A model generated the notes under the pieces. It had not been told where the DNA came from and ran no database searches. It saw nothing but the letters and a program-made list of their open reading frames with translations. From the NCBI RefSeq assembly GCF_000255705.1, contig NZ_JH636450.1, forward strand, positions 110,560-142,995: DNA of 32,436 nt, in the 5' to 3' direction. Position 1 is the first letter of the stretch. The number at the start of each line of letters is the position of its first letter. The position numbers and the translations under genes are program-made. Source of the DNA: Zavarzinella formosa DSM 19928. GTDB taxonomy: Bacteria; Planctomycetota; Planctomycetia; Gemmatales; Gemmataceae. Positions 1 to 7,576 of the stretch are shown here, piece after piece.

Positions 1-369
1 GGTCATCGGCATCGGGCTTATTGCGAGCTTGTGACACTGGAACGACGGCCGGGCGAGGGGGTGCGACGGAATGCGCACACCCTCGGCGCCGTCCGCTTCG
101 ACCCGACCGACCGACTCCCCGGCCCGTGGCGGCGCATCGTCGTCGAGGTCACTCCGGAGGGATTAACGGCCGATTGGGGAACGACCCCGGACAAAACCGA
201 ACGGATTGGCGAATGGGGCGTCGGCGAACTGACGGCGCTGGCCAATCAGCGGGCGGCCCCGTTTGGCCCGCCCCCCCCGACCGGGTGGTCCCCGAGGGCG
301 CCGCTCGGCGTGTGCGCCATCGGCTGTGCCATCTCCGTCCGAAACGTTGTGTTGGAACCATTACCCTGA
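1..369 (+). CDS. C-terminal part of a protein starting before the window (beta-sandwich tail, possibly of a kinase or sugar-binding protein)
   Basis: The reading frame is open from the first base, so the true start lies outside the window; 122 codons are visible before the TGA. The visible part has alternating hydrophobic strands, for example WRRIVVEV and APLGVCAIGCAISVRNVVLEPL. A closing pattern of 'PRGPLGLY..G..VSFRNV...PL' is common at the end of concanavalin-like beta-sandwich domains (3-keto-disaccharide hydrolase/LamG type). In Planctomycetes these occur as secreted domains or as C-terminal sensors of Ser/Thr kinases. No catalytic motif is visible here, so the full protein cannot be named. 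The next gene starts 20 bases downstream on the same strand and may be co-transcribed. That the frame is coding is fairly sure; the domain assignment is an inference from the strand pattern alone. Confidence 0.6.
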   Translation, partial: GHRHRAYCELVTLERRPGEGVRRNAHTLGAVRFDPTDRLPGPWRRIVVEVTPEGLTADWGTTPDKTERIGEWGVGELTALANQRAAPFGPPPPTGWSPRAPLGVCAIGCAISVRNVVLEPLP

Positions 370-389
370 TTGCGAAAAGGTGACGAGCA

Positions 390-719
390 ATGTCTGATTC
401 TCCCATTACGCTGCCTGCGGTCAGCATCGCCGAGCCGGGGCCGAACGCCACGGTGTCGCTGAAATTCCCCATTGAGGGCGGCTATTCCGTCTCGGAGCCG
501 AAGCCGACGTGCTATCCGACGGTCAAGTACCAGATCACCGTCCAAGGCGGGAACACGGACAAGGACAAATGGGTTTCCTGCACAACCGAGGCCAACGAAT
601 GGTCGGCGAAGGTCACCACCGCCGCCGGTGAGTGGACCCTTCACGTGGCGTTGTTCATTGACGAGCAACAGTTCAGCGAGTCATCGATCAACATCACAGC
701 AGTCGCCAGTGAAGTTTAA
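390..719 (+). CDS. Small hypothetical beta-rich protein (109 aa)
   Basis: An ATG preceded by AAAGG nine bases upstream opens a 109-residue acidic protein. It has no signal peptide and no TM segment. Its pattern of short alternating hydrophobic strands (VKYQITVQ, EWSAKVTTAAGEWTLHVALFI, SSINITAV) separated by Gly/Asn/Asp turns suggests a single Ig-like or fibronectin-type beta sandwich; the conserved-looking W residues in the middle would fit its core. I do not recognise the family. It follows the partial gene by 20 bases and converges on the trypsin-like protease gene, from which it is separated by a hairpin-containing 216-base spacer. A functional link to the protease (inhibitor, substrate or adaptor) is conceivable only from proximity and is not supported by any motif. 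Its two cysteines (about residues 41 and 63) could form a disulfide if it is exported by another route. Confidence 0.65.
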   Translation: MSDSPITLPAVSIAEPGPNATVSLKFPIEGGYSVSEPKPTCYPTVKYQITVQGGNTDKDKWVSCTTEANEWSAKVTTAAGEWTLHVALFIDEQQFSESSINITAVASEV

Positions 720-779
720 TCAGCCGGGAATTGGAGGCCGGGAGTGATGATCATGTGAGTTCATCACGATCAGCCGGGA
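719..779. repeat. 11-bp direct repeat flanking a small hairpin
   Basis: The sequence ATCAGCCGGGA occurs at 719-729 and again at 769-779. Between the copies lies a perfect 7-bp hairpin (GTGATGA at 744-750, TCATCAC at 761-767). This sits directly after the stop codon of the small beta-rich protein. It has no T-tract, so it is not a classical intrinsic terminator. It may be a 3'-end structure or a minor repeat. Confidence 0.4.
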
Positions 780-890
780 TGGCAGGTCCGGGGTTTCCTC
801 GGCGGGCGCTTCGAGTTGATCGCCCCGACGCCGCAAACTTCGGTTGCCTGGCTTGACGTGGATTGTGGACATCTGCCATTCATTGCGGAT

Positions 891-930
891 GCGAGCCGCC
901 GCAGAAACCAACAGGATTGCGGCGGCTCGC
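891..930 (-). terminator. Strong hairpin just after the protease gene
   Basis: A perfect 12-bp stem (GCGAGCCGCCGC at 891-902, GCGGCGGCTCGC at 919-930) with a 16-base loop begins five bases beyond the stop codon of the minus-strand protease gene. Position and strength suggest a transcription terminator or an mRNA 3'-end stabiliser. There is no following T-run on the minus strand, so classical intrinsic termination is uncertain. Confidence 0.45.
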
Positions 931-935
931 GCGAA

Positions 936-3011
936 TCAGCAGTCCGGCGAGGAGATCGCACCCCGCTTGCACCATTGATCGATCGCTTGTTTCACAGAGT
1001 CTGTGATACGGCAGGCTTGGTTGGCTTCCACCGTGCCGCCGTCGTGGATGCCAAAGACCGACCAACCGTCGGAATCTTTGGCCGCCACCGCGGCGCCGCT
1101 TTCCCCTTCGTAGGTCGAGATCTTGTACTGAAGAAGTTTGGGCAGCACTTTGGTGAGCTTGCCCTTGCCATACCACATGGTTCCCGACGCCTTGTCACCC
1201 GGATATCCGGCCACCTGGAATTCCATCGACGACAGATCCTTGTCGCTGGCCACCTTGACCTTGTACTTGGTGGCCGTTTTGGGCGCCTCGGACTTGAGCG
1301 TGACCACGCCGTAGTCCAGCGTGTCGTCCCCTTCGTTCTTTTCAAAATCCGCCGGGAAGTCCCAACGCAAGGCATCAATGGTTGTCTTTGGTTTTGGCGG
1401 GCCGTTCTGCGCCGGGGTGAAAGTAATTTTCGTGGCCTTGCCTCCGTCGCGATTGTCAAACAGGTTGTGGGCGGCGGTCAGGACATGGGTTCCGTCAATC
1501 AGCGTTCCCGTTCCCGTGTACACTTTCCCGTTCGGGAATGTCATCTCCAAAAGACCAACTCCGTCAAACGGAGCCACGGTTGTGTTGGTCACTTGCTTGC
1601 GATCATCCGGGGGAAACACTTTGTGCAGGCGATCGTTGTCGCGCACGGCCACCGGGTGTTCCCAGTGATCATGCACTTCCTCTTCTTTGCGGCTCAACAA
1701 CTCAAGAACCTCGGCCTCGCTCAGCACGCCAACGACAGAGTCTTCGTCGGCCGAGAGCTTCGGGCTTTCCGTCAGAGTGATCTTGTTAAGCAGGCCGAGC
1801 ATTTCCCCATACTGCTGCGGCGTCCACCGCCCGCTTTCCACATTCTTCAGATATTCTTTTATCTTCGCATCCTTCGCGCTGATCTCCTTGCTGATTCGTT
1901 TTTGAAGCCCGTCGGATTTCTCCTTGGAGATGCAGCCCACCTCCTTCATTTGAAGATCGTAGAAGTGTTGTTTGGTCTGCGCGTTGCAAGCGAGAGCGAG
2001 TGACATGTTGCCATTGAAGGCGACCGGCATCATGCCTTCAAACGTGACCGTCTGGTCGAACAGGATTGACTGTTTGAACGTGTTTTTCGCAAAGGAAGCG
2101 TTGATGCTGACCCGCCACGGGAGCAAGTCCCCGCCGAGGGAGTCCTTCTGGGCGGGCGGTTCTTGCGGCGCGGGGTTGGGCTCGAATTTGAACAACCCTT
2201 CCCCGCTGGTTATTTGCTGATTGATCGACTCGAAGAGGGATTTGGTTGTTTCAAGCAGCGCCCGCCCGAATTCCTTGCCGCCGCCGCCTTCGATGTATTT
2301 GATCTTGACGATGTTCTTTTTTTGAAGTTCTTGCGTGATATTGTCAATGTCAACACCGCCGATGTTGATCCAGCCAAGCTGGACGCTCATCGAGAACTTG
2401 TTGCGGGTATACTCCCAGACTTGCGAGAGGTCCGCCGTGATTTGGGCGACCCACGGGTCCGCGCGTAATTCGGCGATACCGTAGAAATTGACGCCGATGT
2501 CGGGCGACTTGGTCCGGTCCTCGCTGCCGTAATTGCCGACCAATTCCGCGAAGAGGCTGTTGCCCGCGTTGACGTTGAAACCAAATTGTGTTCCGATCTT
2601 GAACTCATCCGGAAATGTGACGGTGCTGGCCTCGCCCATCTCGATCACGTTTTTCGCGATGATTGGCTGAACGGTGACATCTTGCAACGTCAGCGGAACC
2701 AAATTGACCTCTTTCACCTTGAAGATTTTGATGCATTCGGCCGTGATGGCCTTCCGTTGCGCGGCCGTGATGTCCGCGATGGCTTGCCCGCTGGTTGTCG
2801 AACCGACGCAGCTCTGGTAGTTTCGATTCCCCAAGTCGACAAAATACGGCTTCGCATTGATCCCGTAATACTTCACGTCGTAGTCGATGATCGTTTCTTG
2901 ATCGATCGCGTCGATCCGCGCCGGGAAGTAGTGAAACATGGTCACGTCAGTCTCGTCCTGATAAGCAATGACACCGTCTTTTGCGCAAGACTTGTACAAA
3001 CGGCCAGCCAT
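936..3011 (-). CDS. Leaderless trypsin-like (V8-type) serine protease with a large unrecognised N-terminal region
   Basis: The 691-residue protein starts at the ATG at 3011, preceded by GGAGG six bases upstream; an in-frame extension further upstream lacks such a site. The C-terminal ~200 residues form a trypsin-fold peptidase of the V8/glutamyl-endopeptidase type. His515 is in LTAAHN, Asp566 in LDYGVV and Ser638 in GESGAAV, so the catalytic triad is complete. The first ~480 residues are not recognised. They contain alternating beta segments (TQFGFNVNAGNSLFAELVGN, KFSMSVQLGWINIG), a helical stretch around 400-430 rich in Lys/Glu, and a linker with PAPQEPPAQ near residue 280. No signal peptide or TM helix is visible, which is unusual because V8-type proteases are mostly secreted. 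Cytosolic trypsin-like modules fused to other domains occur in bacterial conflict and signalling systems, but that link is an inference. A strong hairpin follows the gene. Confidence 0.85.
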   Translation of the reverse strand: MAGRLYKSCAKDGVIAYQDETDVTMFHYFPARIDAIDQETIIDYDVKYYGINAKPYFVDLGNRNYQSCVGSTTSGQAIADITAAQRKAITAECIKIFKVKEVNLVPLTLQDVTVQPIIAKNVIEMGEASTVTFPDEFKIGTQFGFNVNAGNSLFAELVGNYGSEDRTKSPDIGVNFYGIAELRADPWVAQITADLSQVWEYTRNKFSMSVQLGWINIGGVDIDNITQELQKKNIVKIKYIEGGGGKEFGRALLETTKSLFESINQQITSGEGLFKFEPNPAPQEPPAQKDSLGGDLLPWRVSINASFAKNTFKQSILFDQTVTFEGMMPVAFNGNMSLALACNAQTKQHFYDLQMKEVGCISKEKSDGLQKRISKEISAKDAKIKEYLKNVESGRWTPQQYGEMLGLLNKITLTESPKLSADEDSVVGVLSEAEVLELLSRKEEEVHDHWEHPVAVRDNDRLHKVFPPDDRKQVTNTTVAPFDGVGLLEMTFPNGKVYTGTGTLIDGTHVLTAAHNLFDNRDGGKATKITFTPAQNGPPKPKTTIDALRWDFPADFEKNEGDDTLDYGVVTLKSEAPKTATKYKVKVASDKDLSSMEFQVAGYPGDKASGTMWYGKGKLTKVLPKLLQYKISTYEGESGAAVAAKDSDGWSVFGIHDGGTVEANQACRITDSVKQAIDQWCKRGAISSPDC

Positions 3012-3323
3012 GGAATCCTCCAAAGGTGATCGGGCGCCGGGGATCTCATTCGCCGGGCGGCCGGGGCCACTCGCCCGCAGCCTCACAATCCCGCGATGAT
3101 TCTCCCCTCACCCGGACACTCGCAGAAGGCCGCCCGCCCCCGCCACAAATTCCGAAAAAGAGAAAAACAGGTAAAAGGAAGGCTCGCGACACCGCGACTG
3201 GCCGGAATGAAGCTGTCCGGCGCCTGCCTCCGTAACACCTTCCCGAATGTTGTTTGACCATTGGCGATGTTTCGGATAAGCTGCACGTTCTCATTTTTTT
3301 CTTGATTCGCCGGAGGCTTTTTC
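3012..3323. other. Divergent intergenic region between protease and zinc-ribbon gene
   Basis: This spacer separates two divergently transcribed genes and should carry promoters for both. A promoter-like pair for the rightward gene is listed separately. The left half is GC-rich and the right half has A-rich and T-rich patches. No RNA gene, repeat or convincing small ORF is seen. Confidence 0.5.
3254..3282 (+). promoter_or_regulatory. Sigma70-like promoter candidate for the first zinc-ribbon protein
   Basis: TTGACC (3254-3259) is followed after a 17-base spacer by TAAGCT (3277-3282), about 40 bases before the ATG at 3324. The -35 matches the consensus at five of six bases. The -10 is weak, with only the first two bases and the last T matching. 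It is offered on spacing and position; planctomycete promoters are poorly characterised. Confidence 0.3.
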
Positions 3324-4277
3324 ATGAATCGCACATACCGGGTGCGGCTCGCCATTATTGGCATCACCGCGCTGCTCACCTTGCTGCTGACCATCCAACC
3401 GGGGCATTCGCAGTTTCCCAACCGGCCGGGGGGCGGCATCGCCGGCAATCCTAGTGGAATCGCCGGGCGGCCGACGGGAATTGCGGGAAATCCCGGAGGA
3501 CTTCCGGGTATTCCCAATGGCATTGCCGGGCGGCCCGCGATGCCAACGATGCCAACGATGCCGGGCATGCCCGGCGGACCCGCCGGAATCGCCGGACGCA
3601 CGGGAATCACCGGCATTGGCGGCATCCCGACGCCGCCGATCCCCCCTCCGGGATTTGGCGGCATCCCCGGCCCCCCTCCGGGATTTGGCGGCATCCCCGG
3701 CCCCCCTCCGGGGTTTGGCGGCATCCCCGGACCGAATCTCCAGCAATGGGTTTGCACCCGTTGCAATCGGGTGTTGGGAACCGGGCCGGTCCCGCCGGCG
3801 ATCGGCAAGTGTCCGGGTTGCGGGGCGCTGCTTGTCGGCACGGATTATGGCCCCGGTGGCGGACCCGGCGGAGGCATCGCCGGTATGCCGAACAATCCCG
3901 GAATGCCCTTGAACAATCCCGGGATGCCTCTGAATAATCCCGGCGCTGGCATGGACACTCCCCAGCCGTTTATCCCGCCGGCGTCCCCGCCGCAGAACTT
4001 CGACAACGCCCGTGTCTCCGTGCCGTCGAGCGCTTCTTCGGACGCGCCGGAACAGCATTCGAGCAAACGATATGTGATTGTGTTCATCACCATCGGCGTG
4101 CTCGTGCTGATTGGCGCGGCCATCATGATTATCTACGCTTCGCTGCCCAAAGAGGACTCGCGAAGCCGGCCGAGGAAAGCCCCCAAGGCCAAGCCCAAAC
4201 CATCGTGGCGGGACGACGACGATGACGATGATGACCGGCCTCGCCGCCGTCGCAGCCGTCGGGACGATGACGACTGA
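3324..4277 (+). CDS. Gly/Ile/Pro-repeat membrane protein with a zinc ribbon (copy 1)
   Basis: A GGAGG site 8-9 bases before the ATG supports this start. The 317-residue protein has four parts. Residues 1-30 form an N-terminal signal sequence (RLAIIGITALLTLLLTI, then HSQF). Residues 32-140 are low-complexity repeats of the type GIAGRP/GIAGNP, followed by three near-identical GIPGPPPGFG units. A zinc ribbon follows, with Cys144-x2-Cys147 and Cys163-x2-Cys166. Last come a TM helix at about 250-271 and a tail that alternates basic stretches (RPRRRRSRR) with Asp runs. If the N-terminal leader is cleaved, the repeats and ribbon face outward and the charged tail is cytoplasmic. It is followed 58 bases later by a clear paralog with the same architecture. 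The repeats are collagen-like only in part, since Gly-X-Y phase is not kept. Function is unknown; a structural or envelope role is a guess. Confidence 0.8.
   Translation: MNRTYRVRLAIIGITALLTLLLTIQPGHSQFPNRPGGGIAGNPSGIAGRPTGIAGNPGGLPGIPNGIAGRPAMPTMPTMPGMPGGPAGIAGRTGITGIGGIPTPPIPPPGFGGIPGPPPGFGGIPGPPPGFGGIPGPNLQQWVCTRCNRVLGTGPVPPAIGKCPGCGALLVGTDYGPGGGPGGGIAGMPNNPGMPLNNPGMPLNNPGAGMDTPQPFIPPASPPQNFDNARVSVPSSASSDAPEQHSSKRYVIVFITIGVLVLIGAAIMIIYASLPKEDSRSRPRKAPKAKPKPSWRDDDDDDDDRPRRRRSRRDDDD
3643..3732 (+). repeat. Tandem 30-bp coding repeat (GIPGPPPGFG)
   Basis: A unit reading roughly CCCCCTCCGGGATTTGGCGG followed by CATCCCCGGC is repeated about three times almost without change inside the first zinc-ribbon gene. 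It encodes PPPGFGGIPG units. Near-identity at the DNA level points to recent expansion by slippage or unequal crossing-over, and copy number may vary between strains. Confidence 0.75.
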
Positions 4278-4335
4278 TTGACACGATTCGCATTGATTCG
4301 CACACGATCTCGCAACGGATTGGCCGGAGACTCGC

Positions 4336-5334
4336 ATGACCCGCACGCACCGAGTGCGTCTTTCGATTGTTGGCATCACCGCCCTGCTTGTTTCCCTGCT
4401 GGCCATCCAGCCGGGGCATTCGCAATTTTCGGGACGCCCGACCGGGATATCCGGCATCAGCGGCCGACCGCCGGGTTTTTCCGGCATCAGTGGCGGCATT
4501 TCCGGCATCAGCGGCGGGATCTCTGGCATCAGTGGACGCACGGGTATCTCAGGAATGCCGGACATTCCCCGAGGGATTTCGGGGATCAGCGGCATCAGCG
4601 GAATGCCGGACCGATCAGGGATCACCGGAATTAGCGGCCGGACAGGTATTAGTGGCATTGGCGGGGGAGGCATTTCCGGGATAGGCGGCGGTGGAATCAT
4701 CCAGCCGCCGCCCATCCCGCAGCCGATCATTCCGGGCTTTCGCGGTCGGGATGACATCAACGGCCCAAACGACTTCACGGGCATTTACGGGGGGGCTGGC
4801 GGCGGTTCCGGGATGGGGGGCGGCTCCGGGCAGACCGTTTACGAGTGGAGTTGTTCGCGTTGCGGCTTTGTGGTGAGCGTCGGTCCGACCAGGCCATCGG
4901 CCAGCACCTGCCCGTCATGCCGGGCCAGACTGAGCGGCGGCAGCGGTGGCAGTCGCAGTGACGGCCCGACTCTCAAAATGCCGGAGGGCTTTGGCAACCT
5001 GCTGAAACAGCCACCAGTGCCAAGCTCGCCCGAGCCTGAAAATTTCACCGGTCCTTCTGTGAAATCGGGCGCCGCCCCTTCCTCCCCGCCTTCAGCCAGC
5101 ACGACGGAGGCCCCGCCCGCCCCCAAGGGACGATGGCGAATGGTGTTGCTGATCGCGGGCGGTCTGGCGCTGCTGATTGTCGCCGCCCTTGTGATTATCC
5201 ACTCGGCGATTCCCAAGGAAGGCACGAAAAAAAGCAAGCCGACGAAGAACGCGGCCAATGGCAAGCCCAAATGGCTCGGCAACACGGACCACCAGCCACG
5301 ACGCCGGCGTGGCAATCAGGACGATGACGATTAA
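4336..5334 (+). CDS. Gly/Ile/Ser-repeat membrane protein with a zinc ribbon (copy 2)
   Basis: This 332-residue protein is a tandem paralog of its upstream neighbour. The leader is nearly the same (RVRLSIVGITALLVSLLAIQPGHSQF). The repeat region (residues 35-125) is built from GIS, GISGIS and GISGRT units instead of GIAGRP. The zinc ribbon is kept as Cys173-x2-Cys176 and Cys192-x2-Cys195. A TM helix lies at about 269-290, followed by a Lys/Arg-rich stretch and a DDDD terminus. The ATG is preceded by GGAG at a suitable distance. The leader, ribbon and anchor are conserved while the repeats have diverged. That suggests selection on the frame of the protein and rapid evolution of the repeats. The gene ends six bases from the convergent hydrolase gene. 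Function is unknown. Confidence 0.8.
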   Translation: MTRTHRVRLSIVGITALLVSLLAIQPGHSQFSGRPTGISGISGRPPGFSGISGGISGISGGISGISGRTGISGMPDIPRGISGISGISGMPDRSGITGISGRTGISGIGGGGISGIGGGGIIQPPPIPQPIIPGFRGRDDINGPNDFTGIYGGAGGGSGMGGGSGQTVYEWSCSRCGFVVSVGPTRPSASTCPSCRARLSGGSGGSRSDGPTLKMPEGFGNLLKQPPVPSSPEPENFTGPSVKSGAAPSSPPSASTTEAPPAPKGRWRMVLLIAGGLALLIVAALVIIHSAIPKEGTKKSKPTKNAANGKPKWLGNTDHQPRRRRGNQDDDD

Positions 5335-5340
5335 CCGTGT

Positions 5341-6141
5341 TCATGTCCCTAAAAACAGGCCGACCGCCGAGTTGAAGGCCATCGCGTCTTCCATGTTGGA
5401 CAGGTGGCCGACGGCAGGCAGGACGATCAGTTTCGCCCCCGGAATTTCCTTGGCGAGTCGTTCGCTATTGGTGATCGGGGTGGCGAGGTCTTCCTCCCCG
5501 ACGATCACCAACGTCGGCACGGCAATCTTCCCCAACCCCGGCGTGGCATCGGGGCGGTCCCGCAGGGCCTTCAACCCGCCGATCACCCCTTCGGTCGATT
5601 GTTTCTCGGCGATGGCAATGACGCCGCCCACCACATCCGGGTATTTGGCCCGCGTTGTTTCGCCGACGATTTTCGGCAGCATCGCCTCAATCACACCGGC
5701 CGCGCCTTTTTCCTTCGCCAAGGCAATCGTCTTCTCACGCCCGGCTTTCGCGGTGGCGTCATCCGGTTCGGCTTTGGTATCCGCGAGAATCAGGGCTTTC
5801 AATTTGCCTGGATGCCGACGGGCGAAGGCCAGCGCCGTGTAACCGCCCATCGAGAGGCCGCCGAGAACCACCGGTTCGGTGATCTTCAACGTGTCGAGAA
5901 GTTCCGCGACGATGTCGGCCGCCATGTCAATGGTCCAGCCTTCCACCGGAGTGGAATCCCCGAAGCCGGGCAAATCGGGGACGATCACGCGATGCGTGGT
6001 CGCAAAGTGGGTTCGCTGCGATTCCCACATGGTGCGATCCTGCGGGAAAGCGTGAAGCCAGACCAACACGGGGCTGACATCATCCTTGGGGATGTCGTAA
6101 TAGCTGGTGGTTCCGCGGGAAAGGTTAATGGTTTTGTACAT
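5341..6141 (-). CDS. Alpha/beta-fold hydrolase
   Basis: The 266-residue protein has the size and layout of a stand-alone alpha/beta hydrolase. The oxyanion-side motif is LVWLHAFPQD. The nucleophile elbow is GLSMGG with Ser97, the acid is Asp218 in VGEEDLATP, and the base is His246 in AVGHLSN. The PDLPGFGDS segment after strand beta4 is typical of esterases, C-C hydrolases and 3-oxoadipate enol-lactonase-like members. No signal peptide is visible, so it should be cytoplasmic. The substrate cannot be read from sequence; the GHLSNME ending resembles the 3-oxoadipate enol-lactonase/bromoperoxidase-like branch. It is transcribed towards the zinc-ribbon paralogs and away from a spacer with long inverted repeats. 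The start ATG at 6141 gives a normal N-terminus (MYKTINLSRGTTSYYD). Confidence 0.9.
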   Translation of the reverse strand: MYKTINLSRGTTSYYDIPKDDVSPVLVWLHAFPQDRTMWESQRTHFATTHRVIVPDLPGFGDSTPVEGWTIDMAADIVAELLDTLKITEPVVLGGLSMGGYTALAFARRHPGKLKALILADTKAEPDDATAKAGREKTIALAKEKGAAGVIEAMLPKIVGETTRAKYPDVVGGVIAIAEKQSTEGVIGGLKALRDRPDATPGLGKIAVPTLVIVGEEDLATPITNSERLAKEIPGAKLIVLPAVGHLSNMEDAMAFNSAVGLFLGT

Positions 6142-6599
6142 GGGAGAGTTCCTGTTGCGTTGATGAACCCAGTGGATATTGGGTACGAACCGTTGCCCGG
6201 CAACCTAACCCCCCGCCCCCTTCCCTAAGAAGGAAGGGGGAGCAGGTGGGGTGACGATATTATCCGAGCGTGAGGCGTCAGCAAGGCCCTTGCTTCCGAA
6301 TCGGACCGCTAACTCTGAGCCACGGACACTTCCCGGCCCAAGTTTGGCCCTTGCTGTTACCCCGTACTTGGCAAAGAAAGTTTTTGCCCACTTGCTCCCC
6401 CTTCCTTCTTAGGGAAGGGGGATGGGGGGTTAGGTTGCTCCGCAAAGACTTTCCGTCTGATAGGTTTGCAATCCAATCATTCAATTCTCTCAAACTATGC
6501 GAATGGCGTGCCCGGAATCAAATGCGAGGATTTCCCGTCTTCCGTTTCGCGGGCCGCCGGGGTAGAATCGCCACCAACTTTCGTGAAAGGACACCGTCG
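6142..6599. other. Divergent spacer with a paired palindromic repeat
   Basis: This region lies between the divergently transcribed hydrolase and amidohydrolase genes. Its main content is two inverted copies of a ~50-bp repeat, listed separately. The 136 bases between the copies show no gene or clear motif. An open frame runs from 6270 into the amidohydrolase, but the Tat-type start at 6600 with its own ribosome site is preferred. Confidence 0.6.
6201..6437. repeat. Inverted pair of a 50-bp dispersed-type repeat
   Basis: Copy 1 is 6201-6250 and copy 2 is 6387-6437 in reverse orientation. They match over about 50 bases except for a G/AT difference and one A/G change. Each copy contains its own hairpin with 9-bp arms CCCCCTTCC and GGAAGGGGG and a 7-base loop (6216-6240 and 6397-6421). 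The two copies could also pair with each other as a long stem. This is the layout of REP/BIME-type elements or a small MITE. No transposase lies nearby. Confidence 0.85.
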
Positions 6600-7529
6600 A
6601 TGAACCGCCGTGAATTTCTCTCCACGGCCGCCGGGACCGCGTTGGTTCTGCCGGCTGTCGCCAAGGAAACCCCCATGATGCCCATTGTTGACACGCACCA
6701 GCACCTCTGGGACATGAAGAAAACCAAGCTCGCGTGGGTGAAACCCGGCGACGCCCTCGCCATCGATTCCACCCCGGTGGAATACGCCAAGGCCACCGAG
6801 GGACTGGGGGTCGTCAAGGCGGTGTACATGGAGGTGGATGTCGTCCCCGATCAGCAACAGGCCGAGGTCGATTACATCCTGGAACTCATCAAGTCAAAAT
6901 CGAGCCCCACGGTGGCGGCCGTGATCTCCGGCCGGCCGAACGCCGGGGAGGCGTTCAAGAAGTATGTTGCCCAATTCAAGGGAAGCCCGTTCATCAAGGG
7001 GCTTCGGCAGGTGATCCACGTCGATTCGACGCCGTCCGGTTATTGCACCACCAAAGAATTCATCGCCGGGGTGCGACATCTGGGAGAGATCGGCCTGAGC
7101 TTCGACATCTGTATCCGGCCCGCCGATTTGCCAGATGCCGTGAAGCTCATCAACGAATGCCCGGACACCCGGTTCATCCTCGATCATTGCGGCAACGCGC
7201 CGATCTTGGACGAATTGAAGATGAAAACATGGAAGAAGGACATCGCCGCTGTCGCCGCGAAGAAAAACGTGGTGGGCAAGGTCTCCGGCATTGTCGCCTC
7301 GGTGAAGAAAGACGATTGGAAAATCGAAACCCTCTCCCCGGCCATCAACCATACCATTGAGGTGTTCGGCTGGGACCGCGTGATGTTCGGCGGCGACTGG
7401 CCGGTCTGCACGCTGGGGATGGCCTACAAACAATGGGTCGAAACCCTCAAGGCCATCGTGAAGGACCAGAGCGAAGAACGACAGAAAAAGCTCTTCCACG
7501 ACAACGCCGTGAAGTTTTACGGCTTGTAA
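6600..7529 (+). CDS. Tat-exported amidohydrolase (COG3618-like lactonase family)
   Basis: The start at 6600 is preferred because GAAAGGA lies just upstream and the protein then begins with MNRREFLSTAAG, a twin-arginine-type leader ending near residue 22. The 309-residue product is an Amidohydro_2 TIM-barrel enzyme. The first metal-binding motif is His33-x-His35 in VDTHQHLWD, a later His196 is in LDHCGN, and the C-terminal Asp266 is in FGGDWPV. This pattern and length fit the COG3618 group, which includes fuconolactone/rhamnonolactone hydrolases and 2-pyrone-4,6-dicarboxylate lactonase. In Planctomycetes such proteins often sit near sugar-degradation genes, but no such neighbour is present here, so the substrate is open. 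The gene is flanked on both sides by structured intergenic repeats. Confidence 0.9.
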   Translation: MNRREFLSTAAGTALVLPAVAKETPMMPIVDTHQHLWDMKKTKLAWVKPGDALAIDSTPVEYAKATEGLGVVKAVYMEVDVVPDQQQAEVDYILELIKSKSSPTVAAVISGRPNAGEAFKKYVAQFKGSPFIKGLRQVIHVDSTPSGYCTTKEFIAGVRHLGEIGLSFDICIRPADLPDAVKLINECPDTRFILDHCGNAPILDELKMKTWKKDIAAVAAKKNVVGKVSGIVASVKKDDWKIETLSPAINHTIEVFGWDRVMFGGDWPVCTLGMAYKQWVETLKAIVKDQSEERQKKLFHDNAVKFYGL

Positions 7530-7576
7530 GGATCATGATGTTTGTGAGATGATGAGTAGAGGAATGACCCGGTGGA

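Noticed and set aside
816-2003. 395-codon frame on the plus strand opposite the protease
   Set aside because: The minus strand holds the intact protease triad and a good ribosome site; the plus frame shows no domain.
3643-3732. True collagen-like protein
   Set aside because: The Gly-X-Y phase is broken often, and the GPPPGF units are too few for a triple helix to be claimed.
3291-4784. 497-codon minus-strand frame rich in Pro, Ile and Met
   Set aside because: It is the mirror of the Gly/Ile/Pro repeats of the two zinc-ribbon genes and even runs across both of them.
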